Shown in pieces: positions 22,914 to 30,200 of a stretch of DNA of 34,454 bases. Positions within the stretch are counted from its first letter, which is position 1. Every line of letters starts with the position of its first letter. The translations under genes and the position numbers were made by a program. The DNA is from Amycolatopsis anabasis (GTDB taxonomy: Bacteria > Actinomycetota > Actinomycetes > Mycobacteriales > Pseudonocardiaceae): NCBI RefSeq assembly GCF_009765355.1, contig NZ_VTHK01000080.1:1-34454 (forward strand), read 5' to 3'. Under the pieces are notes generated by a model that did not search any database, had not been told where the DNA came from, and worked only from the letters and a program-made list of their open reading frames with translations.

Positions 22914-23815
22914 CTTATCCCGAACCGGGCAGAACCGTGACCGTGGGGGTGGACGGTTCCACGGCCGCGATTTCCGCGGTGCGCTGGGCGGCGGCCGAGG
23001 CCGTTCGCCGGGAGGCGACCCTGCGCCTCTTCCACGCCTGCGTGCTGCCCCCGATGCGGAATCCGCGGCCGCTGTCCGCGGCCGTGGGTTACTCGGACGG
23101 GTTGTTCGAGGACGGCCGGCGCTGGCTGCGGGAGGCCAAGAACGCGGCGATGCTGGAGCAACTCGGCCTGGAGGTGACCACCGAGCTGACCATCGGCAAC
23201 GCGGTGGACCAGCTGATCTACGAATCCGACAACGCCAGCCTGCTGGTGCTGGGGTCGCGGGGCATCGGCGGGTTCCGGGACATGCTCGCCGGTTCGGTCG
23301 CGGTGGCGTTGCCCGCGCACGGGCACTGCCCGATGGTGGTGGTCCGGTCGGCGACCCCGGTCGGCTCGCCTCCGGTGCAGGGGCCGGTGGTCGTGGGCGT
23401 CGACGGATCGCCGGCGAGCGACGCGGCGATCGGATACGCCTTCGAGGCGGCCGACGACCGCGGCGCGCCGCTGATCGCCGTGCACGCCTGGAACGACATC
23501 GTCGCCGACGCCGCGTGGTCGATGCCGTCGCTCAAACTGGACCGGCACGCGATCCAGGCGGCCGAGGAGGAGCGCCTCCACGAGCGGATGAACGGATGGC
23601 GGGAGAAGTACTCGGACGTGCGGGTGTACCTGGAGGTCATCGCGGACCGGCCGTCGCACGCGCTGCTGGCCCGCGGCGAAACGGCCCAGCTCATCGTGGT
23701 CGGATCGCGGGGGCGGGGGAGGTTCGCCGGGGCGGCATTGGGATCGACCACGCGTGCCCTGCTGCACCACGCGGTGTGTCCGGTGGCGGTGCTGCCTCAT
23801 GACCTCGCTCGCTGA
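22910..23815 (+). CDS. Universal stress protein, two tandem Usp domains (first copy)
   Basis: A 301-residue protein with two Usp domains. Domain 1 starts VTVGVDGSTAAISAVRWAA and has the ATP loop LGSRGIGGFRDMLAGSVA. Domain 2 starts VVVGVDGSPASDAAIGYA and has VGSRGRGRFAGAALGSTT. Both keep the G-2x-G-9x-G(S/T) nucleotide-binding motif. Double-domain Usp proteins of this kind are prominent in mycobacterial dormancy regulons. GGAGG at 22898-22902 sets the ATG, which overlaps the nitroreductase stop, so it is coupled to that gene and probably driven by DosR box 4. The next Usp gene overlaps its end by 17 bases. Confidence 0.92.
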   Translation: MTYPEPGRTVTVGVDGSTAAISAVRWAAAEAVRREATLRLFHACVLPPMRNPRPLSAAVGYSDGLFEDGRRWLREAKNAAMLEQLGLEVTTELTIGNAVDQLIYESDNASLLVLGSRGIGGFRDMLAGSVAVALPAHGHCPMVVVRSATPVGSPPVQGPVVVGVDGSPASDAAIGYAFEAADDRGAPLIAVHAWNDIVADAAWSMPSLKLDRHAIQAAEEERLHERMNGWREKYSDVRVYLEVIADRPSHALLARGETAQLIVVGSRGRGRFAGAALGSTTRALLHHAVCPVAVLPHDLAR

Positions 23816-24704
23816 CGCCGCTCGCGCCCCGGTCGTCGTCGGGTTCGACGGCACGAATTCGGCCCGGCGGGCGATCCGCTGGGCGGCCGCGGAAGCGGTG
23901 CTGCGCAACAGGTCGCTTCGGCTGGTGCACTGCCACGACGTGGCCGCGCCGGTTCTCGGCGGCTTTCGCGCCGACGGGATTTCCGACGTCGTGCGGGAGC
24001 GGACCCTGCGGTGGCGGCAGCAGGCGCTCGCCGCGGCCCGTGCGGTGGCGCCGGGCCTGACGGTGGAAACGGCCCTGCGGCGCGGCCCGGTGGTCCCGTG
24101 CCTGCTGCACGAATCCCGGCATGCCGCGCTGCTCGCCCTGGGCGCCGCCGACCACGTGGCGATCCCGCGGCTGGTGCTCGGCTCGACCGCGGCCACGGTC
24201 GTGACGCGGGCGCGCTGCCCGGTCGCCGTGGTGCGCGGCGATGTCGCGAAGGCGCCGCCGGACGGGCCGGTGGTGGTCGGCGTGGACGGCTCACCGGCCA
24301 GCGAGGCCGCGGTGGAGTTCGGTTTCGAAGAGGCTTCGCTGCGCGAGGTCGAACTGATCGCCGTGCACGCGTGGCAGGACCCGTTCGGCACCGCGATCTC
24401 GGTGGAGGCGGGGGCCGGGGTGGACCTGACCGCGTTCGAGAAGGCCGCCCGCGCGGTACTCACCGATCGCATGGCGCGCTGGCAGGAGAAATACCCGGAT
24501 GTGCGGGCGAGGGGGGTCGTGGTGCGCGACCACACCGTGCGCGCGTTGCTCTCCGCCCACGACGAGGCGTGCCAGCTGATCGTCGGCACCCGCGGCCGGG
24601 GCGGTTTCTCGGGTTTGCCGCTCGGCTCGACCAGTACGCTCCTGCTGAATCACGCGGCACGCACGGTGATAGTCACCGGGGCCGGAGACGAACAAATACG
24701 GTGA
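23799..24704 (+). CDS. Universal stress protein, two tandem Usp domains (second copy)
   Basis: A second 301-residue double Usp protein, the same length as its neighbour. Domain 1 starts VVVGFDGTNSARRAIRWAA, but where the ATP loop should be it reads LGAADHVAIPRLVLGSTAATVV, so the GSRGxGG part is lost while the final GST remains. Domain 2 starts VVVGVDGSPASEAAVEFG and has an intact GTRGRGGFSGLPLGSTSTLL. The paralogues probably arose by tandem duplication, after which one ATP site decayed. The ATG at 23799 lies inside the end of the first Usp gene, indicating the same transcript. Confidence 0.9.
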   Translation: MTSLADAARAPVVVGFDGTNSARRAIRWAAAEAVLRNRSLRLVHCHDVAAPVLGGFRADGISDVVRERTLRWRQQALAAARAVAPGLTVETALRRGPVVPCLLHESRHAALLALGAADHVAIPRLVLGSTAATVVTRARCPVAVVRGDVAKAPPDGPVVVGVDGSPASEAAVEFGFEEASLREVELIAVHAWQDPFGTAISVEAGAGVDLTAFEKAARAVLTDRMARWQEKYPDVRARGVVVRDHTVRALLSAHDEACQLIVGTRGRGGFSGLPLGSTSTLLLNHAARTVIVTGAGDEQIR

Positions 24705-24731
24705 CCGAATAGGTCTTGGCGCGTGGCTACC

Positions 24732-24759
24732 GTAGTGCAACGCTGTGTACTTGTACTAC
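24732..24759. promoter_or_regulatory. Interrupted palindrome in front of the DosS-like kinase gene
   Basis: GTAGTGCAA (24732-24740) and TTGTACTAC (24751-24759) pair with eight of nine matches around a 10-base spacer. They lie about 50 bases before the kinase ATG, next to an AT-rich CTATAT stretch (24762-24767) that may be a promoter element. The symmetry suggests an operator for a dimeric regulator; the regulator is unknown and no DosR box is seen here. Confidence 0.5.
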
Positions 24760-24809
24760 GACTATATGAATGCCTGTCAAAAATCGCGACCTTGACCGAT
24801 CGGAGCGCT

Positions 24810-26534
24810 ATGGCTGAGGGAGCACCCCGTCCGGCAGTGCCGGAGGGGCCCGCCAGCGCGCTCACCGGACTGCGTCTCGACGAGCTGCTCCACGAGGTAC
24901 AGGATCGGCTCGCCGAGATCGTCAAGACCAGGGACCGGTTGCAGCGCCTGCTGGATGCGGTGCTGGCCGTGGCGACCGGGCTCGAACTGGATTCCACGCT
25001 GCGGCGGATCGCCGAAGCCGCGGTCGAACTGGTCGACGCCCGGTACGGCGCGCTGGGGGTGCTGGACCCGGAGGGTGGGCTTTCCGAGTTCTTCTACGTC
25101 GGTATCGACGAGGAGACCCGGGCGCAGATGGGGCACCTTCCCGAGGGACGGGGTTTACTGGGAGTGTTGATCGACGACCCGCGGCCGGTGCGGGTCGCGG
25201 ATCTTTCGCGGCATCCGGCATCGGTCGGTTTTCCGCGCAACCACCCGCCGATGCGGAGTTTCCTGGGCGTGCCGGTGCTGGTCCGGGACGAGGTTTTCGG
25301 CAACCTGTACATGACCGAGAAGCGCGACGGGGGCGAGTTCACCGCCGAGGACGAGGTGGTGCTGCAGGCGCTCGCCGCGGCGGCCGGGGTCGCGGTGGAC
25401 AACGCCCGGCTTTTCGAGCGGTCCAAGACCCGGGAGCGCTGGCTGGGCGCGGTCGCCGAGATCAACGACGAACTGCTGGCCGGGGCTTCGGTGGAAGACA
25501 CCCTGCGGTTGATCGTCGAACGTGCCGGGGAACTGGCCGGCGCGGAGGCCGGGTTGATCCTGCTGGCCGACGACAGCGGGCTGAAGACGCTTTCGGTGAC
25601 GGCCGCCGCGGGGGAGCGGGGGCGTGATCTGCTCGGCGCGTCGGTGGCCACCGAGGGGTCGGCGATCGGGGACGTGTTCCGCACCGGTCAGTCGCAGCTG
25701 GTCAACCACATCGGGACGGCCTTGCAGGTCGACACCCAGGTGAGCGCGGCCGGGCTGGGGCCGGCGGTGGTGGTGCCGCTGAACAACGCCTCGGGCATCG
25801 GCGGGGTGTTGATCGCCGCGCGGAGCAAGGGAGGCGCCCAGTTCGCCGAGGATCAGCTGCCGATGCTTTCCTCGTTCGCCGATCAGGCCGCGGTGGCCCT
25901 GGAATTCGCCGACAAACAGCGGAATCAGCGCCTGCTGGACGTGCTGGCCGACCGGGATCGCATCGCGCAGGACCTGCACGATCTGGTGATCCAGCGCCTG
26001 TTCGCGACCGGGATGAGTCTGCAGGGCACCATGCGCCGGGTCACCGACGAGCATGTGCGCGCCCGGATCGCGCTCGCGGTGGAGCAGCTGGACCGGACGG
26101 TCCGCGAGATCCGGACATCGATCTTCGATCTGCACACCGCCGGTTCGGACACCCAGACGAGCCTGCGCCGGAGGCTGCTGGACATCGTCGCGGATCTCAC
26201 CACCGACGCGACGGTGTCGCCGTCGGTCCGCATATCCGGTGCGGTGGACACCTTCGTCACCCCGGAGCTCGGCGAGCACGCCGAAGCCGTGGTGCAGGAG
26301 GGGCTGAGCAACGCGCTGCGGCATTCGGGGGCGGACGAGATCAGCGTTTCGGTGGACGCCGGCGACGAACTGGTGATCGAGATCGTCGACGACGGTTCCG
26401 GGATCCCGGACGATGTCGCGCGCAGCGGGCTGGAAAATCTCCGGCGCCGGGCGGATCAGGCGCACGGCCGGTTCGCGGTCTCGGGCACCCCGGTCCGGGG
26501 CACTCATCTGGTCTGGCGCGCCCCACTGGCCTGA
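24810..26534 (+). CDS. dosS: DosS/DosT-like GAF-GAF heme sensor histidine kinase
   Basis: A 574-residue kinase, nearly the length of M. tuberculosis DosS. GAF-A (about residues 50-190) has the family block HPASVGFPRNHPPMRSFLGVPVLVRDEVFGNLYMTEK. His145 in NHPPM lies where the DosS heme ligand (His149) sits. GAF-B (about 215-370) follows, then the phosphoacceptor helix DRIAQDLHDLVIQRLFATGM with His390 and an HATPase domain with EGLSNALRHSG and DDGSGIPDD. Family members sense O2, NO and CO through heme and phosphorylate DosR. The ATG at 24810 with GGAG upstream gives the family length; a GTG at 24723 would add 29 residues. It is convergent with the DosR-like gene. Confidence 0.9.
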   Translation: MAEGAPRPAVPEGPASALTGLRLDELLHEVQDRLAEIVKTRDRLQRLLDAVLAVATGLELDSTLRRIAEAAVELVDARYGALGVLDPEGGLSEFFYVGIDEETRAQMGHLPEGRGLLGVLIDDPRPVRVADLSRHPASVGFPRNHPPMRSFLGVPVLVRDEVFGNLYMTEKRDGGEFTAEDEVVLQALAAAAGVAVDNARLFERSKTRERWLGAVAEINDELLAGASVEDTLRLIVERAGELAGAEAGLILLADDSGLKTLSVTAAAGERGRDLLGASVATEGSAIGDVFRTGQSQLVNHIGTALQVDTQVSAAGLGPAVVVPLNNASGIGGVLIAARSKGGAQFAEDQLPMLSSFADQAAVALEFADKQRNQRLLDVLADRDRIAQDLHDLVIQRLFATGMSLQGTMRRVTDEHVRARIALAVEQLDRTVREIRTSIFDLHTAGSDTQTSLRRRLLDIVADLTTDATVSPSVRISGAVDTFVTPELGEHAEAVVQEGLSNALRHSGADEISVSVDAGDELVIEIVDDGSGIPDDVARSGLENLRRRADQAHGRFAVSGTPVRGTHLVWRAPLA

Positions 26535-26543
26535 GCTTCGCGA

Positions 26544-26559
26544 CCCCGTTCACTCGGGG
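26544..26559. terminator. Short GC hairpin between convergent dosS and dosR
   Basis: CCCCG-TTCACT-CGGGG forms a 5-bp stem with a 6-base loop. It spans the 15-base gap between the two stop codons and the end of the dosR-like frame. It is small and has no U tract, so its role as a terminator is uncertain. Confidence 0.35.
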
Positions 26560-27206
26560 GTGAGCGGCGGGTTCGTCCGCCGCATTTCGGTGGCCAGCAC
26601 GGCCGCCTGGGTCCGGCGTTGCATGCCGAGCTTGCCGAGCAGCCGGGACACGTAGTTCTTCACCGTTTTTTCCGCGAGGAACAGGCGGTCGGCGATCTCG
26701 CGGTTGGTCAGTCCCTCACCGATGAGATCGAAGACCGCGCGTTCCTGTTCGGAGAGCGCCGAAACCGGGTCCCGGTGTTCTCGTTCGCGCCGGATCCGGC
26801 TGAGCAGTGCGGCCGTGGTCCGGCTGTCCAGCAGGGACCCGCCTTCGCCCACGGTCCGCACGGCCGCCACGAGATCGGAGCCGAGTACCTGTTTGAGCAC
26901 GAACCCGGACGCCCCCGCCATGATCGCGTTGAACAGCGCCTCGTCGTCGGCGTAGGAGGTCAGCATCAGGCACCGCAGCCCGGGGAGCCGGGAAATCAGG
27001 TCCCGGCACAGCTCGACCCCGTTCCCATCGGGAAGCCGAACGTCGAGTACCGCCACGTCGGCCCGTGCGGCGGGAATCCTGGTCAACGCCTCGGCGACCG
27101 ATGCCGCCTCCCCGGCGATTTCCAGATCGTCCTCATCACCGAGCAAGTCGGCGAGTCCGCGGCGCACGATTTCGTGGTCATCGACGAGGAACACCCGGGT
27201 AGTCAC
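26550..27206 (-). CDS. dosR: DosR/DevR-like LuxR-family response regulator
   Basis: A 218-residue regulator matching DosR in length and layout. The receiver has VFLVDDHEIVRRGL with D9/D10, phosphoacceptor Asp55 (AVLDVRLPDG), Thr83 (LMLTSYADDEAL) and Lys105 (GFVLKQVLGSDLV). The C-terminal helix-turn-helix is LSEQERAVFDLIGEGLTNREIADRL followed by FLAEKTVKNYVSRLLGKLGMQRRTQAA. A GTG start with AGGAGG upstream was chosen. It is the likely activator acting at the four GGGACTTT boxes in the window, by family knowledge. It is transcribed toward the kinase rather than with it, unlike the dosRS operon of mycobacteria. Confidence 0.92.
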   Translation of the reverse strand: MTTRVFLVDDHEIVRRGLADLLGDEDDLEIAGEAASVAEALTRIPAARADVAVLDVRLPDGNGVELCRDLISRLPGLRCLMLTSYADDEALFNAIMAGASGFVLKQVLGSDLVAAVRTVGEGGSLLDSRTTAALLSRIRREREHRDPVSALSEQERAVFDLIGEGLTNREIADRLFLAEKTVKNYVSRLLGKLGMQRRTQAAVLATEMRRTNPPLTPE

Positions 27207-27313
27207 CGGGCCCCACCTCCTGGACGCGTTCGGTCACCGGTGCGGTCCTGAACGTTACTCGGGATCGGGAGTGACTCGAAAGCCCCGTTATCACCCGAAC
27301 GTGCAGGTGACAA

Positions 27314-27328
27314 GGGTCTTACGGGCCG
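27314..27328 (+). promoter_or_regulatory. Possible degenerate DosR-type box
   Basis: GGGTCTTACGGGCCG agrees with GGGACTTTCGGCCCT at 11 of 15 positions. It lies between the dosR-like gene and the small hypothetical gene at 27467. A weaker partial match sits near 27273-27287. Either could serve autoregulation of dosR or expression of the small gene; the match is marginal. Confidence 0.35.
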
Positions 27329-27466
27329 ATAATGCCGGGCCGGTGGACCGGAGCCGATTTCCGCGCGACAACGCAGACTCGGACTGTGTATCTGGCGCGG
27401 AAAGGGCGCCTCCTGTCTCTCGGTGCATCAGCACGCTGGGATTCGTTGTGTGCGAAGGAGCTCGTG

Positions 27467-27847
27467 ATGGTCCACTTGCCGCCCCGGTTCCGCTGGCCGA
27501 AACGCAATCGCCTGGTCGCGGTAGCGTACTGCTGCACGGCCTGGGACGGCCCGGGCGCGAGCCTCGCCGAGCTTCGGGCCCGCTGCCTGGAATTCGCTGG
27601 TGCGCACGGCCTGCGCATCGACGCCTGGGCCACCGAAGTCACGCCGGACGTGGTGGAGAGCCGGTACACCTCCTTGCTCCGGTACACCATCGAGTTCGCC
27701 AACGACCCGGAAACCGACACCCTGCTGATCGCCGAGTCCAACAACCTGGTCCTGTCCTGCGGCTCCGCCGCCGTCATCGCCAGGGCGCTGAGCCCGTTCG
27801 ACTCCAAGGTCGTCTCGGTCGACATGACCTGCCCGGCCCCCGCTTGA
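27467..27847 (+). CDS. Hypothetical protein, 126 residues, next to dosR
   Basis: I do not recognise this gene. The product begins MVHLPPRFRWPKRNRLVAVAYCC and is compact and mixed alpha/beta, with no membrane segment. Parts look like a small ferredoxin-like or nucleotide-related fold (RLVAVAYCCTAW, ETDTLLIAESNNLVLSCGSAAV, KVVSVDMTCP), and it holds several cysteines (residues 22, 23 and two near the C-terminal half), but no known motif. The ATG has GAAGGAG six bases upstream, which strongly supports the start; a GTG sits three bases earlier. A longer frame to 27332 was rejected. It is divergent from dosR and may belong to the same regulon, which is inference. Confidence 0.75.
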   Translation: MVHLPPRFRWPKRNRLVAVAYCCTAWDGPGASLAELRARCLEFAGAHGLRIDAWATEVTPDVVESRYTSLLRYTIEFANDPETDTLLIAESNNLVLSCGSAAVIARALSPFDSKVVSVDMTCPAPA

Positions 27848-27853
27848 CGCTCC

Positions 27854-29116
27854 TTACCCGGCTCGTTGTCGTTGGCCGGGTGGTGCGTTGAGGCGTGGGT
27901 GTGCGGTGTTGCGGAGGGGTTTTCGGTCTGGGTCGAGCCATGTGGGTGGGAGGAACTCGGGTGTTCCGTGGTTCATGCGTATTTCCCATTCGCTGTGGTG
28001 GAGGAGTCGGTGGTGTCTGGCGCAGAGGAGGACGAGTTCGTTGAGGTTGGTGTGGCCGCCGCGGGTCCACCAGTTGGTGTGGTGTGCGGTGCACCATTTT
28101 GGTGGTCGGGTGCAGCCGGGGAAGGCACAGCCGCCGTCTCGGACTGCTAGGGCTCGTTTCTGCATGGGGCTGGCGAGCCGGGATGCTCGGCCGAGGTCGA
28201 GGACGGCGCCGGTGCCGCCGAGGACGGCGGGGAGGATTTTGGCGTCGCAGCACCAGCGGCGTGCTTGGCTGATGCTGCCGTAGCCCATTCTGTCGATGAC
28301 GGTGGTGCCGATTCCGGCTTTGAGTTCGTTGAGTCCTACGGTGACGGTGATGACGGCTCGTTCGCCGCCTTGTACGGCGAGTTCGTCGGCGCGGGCGGCG
28401 AGGTCGACGATTTCGGCGAGGGCGTCGCCGTGTCGTTGGGGTGCGCTGCGCTTGTCGGGTTGTCCGGTGGCCTCGGTGGTGTCGGGTTGGCTGAGGGTGT
28501 CGAACAGGCCTGCCAGCAGGGTGGCGGTTTCGGGGTCGGTTTTGCCGGTGAAGTGGAGGTGGCCGGTGCGGTCGATGCGGTAGCGGAATTCGCGGGTGGG
28601 GGCGCGTTGTTCTCGGTCGGTGTCTTCGGGGGTTTTGTGGTGTTGGTTGAGGTAGTCCAGCAGGTGTTTCCCGGCGCGGCGCACGGCCAGTGGTTCGGCG
28701 ATGCGGGCGAGGTCGAGCAGTAACCGTTCGGCCTCGGTGTGCTGGGTGGGGGTGCGGTTGCGGGGGAGTGCGGTGAGGATTTTGGTGATCTCGTGCAGGT
28801 GTTCTCGGCTGATGGCTCCGATTCGGACGGCTTCGCCGGTGAGGGGCATGGGGGGTGGGGATGTTCCGCTGGTTGTTCGGGTGGGTGTGGTTGTTTCGGC
28901 TTGGGTGAGCCGGGTTTTGGCTTCGCGGCGGGAGATGCGGAGTGCTTCGACCAGGAAGGTGGTGGTGCTGCGGTAGCCGTGTTCCTTGGCGAGGCCGCGT
29001 TGGTCGGCTTCGTGGATGAGGGTGAGCATGTGGGCGTAGCTGGTGCGCAGGATGTCTTCGCATTCCAGCAGTTGTGCGGTGAGTGCGGTGTTGGAGAGTG
29101 TCCAGGTGGTGTTCAT
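27854..29116 (-). CDS. DUF222 / 13E12-repeat family HNH endonuclease-like protein
   Basis: A 420-residue member of the mobile-looking DUF222 family. A helical N-terminal domain (ALTAQLLECEDILRTSYAHM, HGYRSTTTFLVEALRISRREAKTRL) precedes a C-terminal HNH domain (GCAFPGCTRPPKWCTAHHTNWW, then LVLLCARHHRLLHH) with cysteine and histidine metal ligands. Its coding strand is strikingly rich in A and C compared with its neighbours, which suggests horizontal origin. The ATG at 29116 is preceded at 29137-29152 by a perfect SOS box. In M. tuberculosis members of this family are DNA-damage inducible. The family is certain; the nuclease role is not shown. Confidence 0.9.
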   Translation of the reverse strand: MNTTWTLSNTALTAQLLECEDILRTSYAHMLTLIHEADQRGLAKEHGYRSTTTFLVEALRISRREAKTRLTQAETTTPTRTTSGTSPPPMPLTGEAVRIGAISREHLHEITKILTALPRNRTPTQHTEAERLLLDLARIAEPLAVRRAGKHLLDYLNQHHKTPEDTDREQRAPTREFRYRIDRTGHLHFTGKTDPETATLLAGLFDTLSQPDTTEATGQPDKRSAPQRHGDALAEIVDLAARADELAVQGGERAVITVTVGLNELKAGIGTTVIDRMGYGSISQARRWCCDAKILPAVLGGTGAVLDLGRASRLASPMQKRALAVRDGGCAFPGCTRPPKWCTAHHTNWWTRGGHTNLNELVLLCARHHRLLHHSEWEIRMNHGTPEFLPPTWLDPDRKPLRNTAHPRLNAPPGQRQRAG

Positions 29117-29136
29117 GCGGACGACACTACTCTGGT

Positions 29137-29152
29137 TCGAACGTATGTTCGA
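29137..29152. promoter_or_regulatory. SOS (LexA) box upstream of the HNH gene
   Basis: TCGAAC-GTAT-GTTCGA, extended to GTTCGAAC on both sides (29135-29154). It matches the actinobacterial LexA consensus (TCGAAC N4 GTTCGA) exactly and lies 20 bases upstream of the HNH start codon, where LexA would block transcription. Confidence 0.85.
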
Positions 29153-29257
29153 ACACCCTGATGGGTGAATTGGCGTATTGACTTTCTGGGGACCGCGTGG
29201 AGTGGTAGGTGTGTCGCTATACCCGGGATAAGGCAGAGCTGCGGGAAATGGGTGCGG

Positions 29258-30130
29258 TCAGTTCACGGCCAGGGCGCGTTCGAGCGCGGCTCGGCCTGCC
29301 GGTTCCCAAGTCGGTTTGCCTCCGGGGAGACCGAGCCTGCCGTTGCGCCCGATGATGATCAGGTGCAGGGCGCGCAGGACGGCCCAGCCGCGAGCCCGCG
29401 CGATGGTGGCCTCGTCCGCGTTCTCGTAGATGTCGAAGAACCGGCTCGCCGTGCCCGCGGGCAGCAGGATCCAGGCGGCTGACAGGTCGGACGCGGGATC
29501 GCCCGCGCACATCTCGCCGAAGTCGATCACTCCGGAGAGCGTCCCTTCCCGCACGATCACGTTCGCGGGATGCAGATCGCCGTGCAGCCAAGTCGGTGCC
29601 CCGTGCCACGCGGGCGCCGCGACGGCCTTCTCCCAGATCTCTCGGGCGTCGTCGGCTGCGACCTCCAACGCGCTGGTGAACTCGTCCGGCATCTCGGTCA
29701 GCGGGATGCCGCGGGTGGGGTTGGCCGGGGCTTCCGCGGGTGCGTGCTGGTGCAGGGCTTTGAGAAAACCCGCGAGGGTCTCGGCCGCGTCGGCGCGGGT
29801 GATCGGCGCGTAGTCCGCCGGCTCGCCCGCAACCCAGCGCGTGATCGTCCAGGTGTGCTCGAACAGGGCCGAAGGTTCGCCGGTGCGCACCGGGATGGGC
29901 GTCGGCAGCGGCAGGCGCTCGGCCAGCACGGGCAGCCACTTCTGCTCGGTGCGCAGCAGGGCCGGGGCGCGCTCGGTGCGCGGCAAGCGCACGGCCAGTT
30001 CCGCCCCGAGGCGCCACTGCTGGTTGTCCCAGCCACCGGCGACATCTCGGAGTTCGAGGTGGGCGAGATCCGGATGCTGTTCCCGCAGCAGCGCTCGCAC
30101 CAGGTCCTGCTCGAACCTGAACCCGTCCAT
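29258..30130 (-). CDS. Aminoglycoside phosphotransferase (APH) family protein
   Basis: A 290-residue APH-fold kinase. The N-terminal lobe includes GGWDNQQWRLGAELAVRLPR. The catalytic loop is WLHGDLHPANVIV with Asp185, the metal site is VIDFGEMCAGDPASDLS with Asp203, and ITRWVAGEPADYAPI lies in the linker. These enzymes phosphorylate aminoglycosides, macrolides or small metabolites such as choline; the substrate cannot be told here. The ATG at 30130 has GGAGG seven bases upstream. It lies downstream of the TetR gene on the same strand, separated by 70 bases, and may share its transcript. Its status as a resistance gene is unproven. Confidence 0.88.
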   Translation of the reverse strand: MDGFRFEQDLVRALLREQHPDLAHLELRDVAGGWDNQQWRLGAELAVRLPRTERAPALLRTEQKWLPVLAERLPLPTPIPVRTGEPSALFEHTWTITRWVAGEPADYAPITRADAAETLAGFLKALHQHAPAEAPANPTRGIPLTEMPDEFTSALEVAADDAREIWEKAVAAPAWHGAPTWLHGDLHPANVIVREGTLSGVIDFGEMCAGDPASDLSAAWILLPAGTASRFFDIYENADEATIARARGWAVLRALHLIIIGRNGRLGLPGGKPTWEPAGRAALERALAVN

Positions 30131-30200
30131 GGATGAACCTCCAACCGCGAGTGTCCGCCGGCAAGCTAGCACCGGCCGGGACGCTGCCCGATGAGCGCGC

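Noticed and set aside
27774..29063. Histidine/proline/arginine-rich 429-residue frame inside the HNH gene
   Set aside because: Low-complexity shadow caused by the A/C-rich codon use of the real gene.
28000..29110. G/T-rich plus strand as a possible repeat or CRISPR region
   Set aside because: No regular repeat period; explained by the coding strand composition of the HNH gene.
29258..30130. Calling the APH-fold gene an aminoglycoside resistance gene
   Set aside because: Only family motifs are visible; many members act on metabolites.
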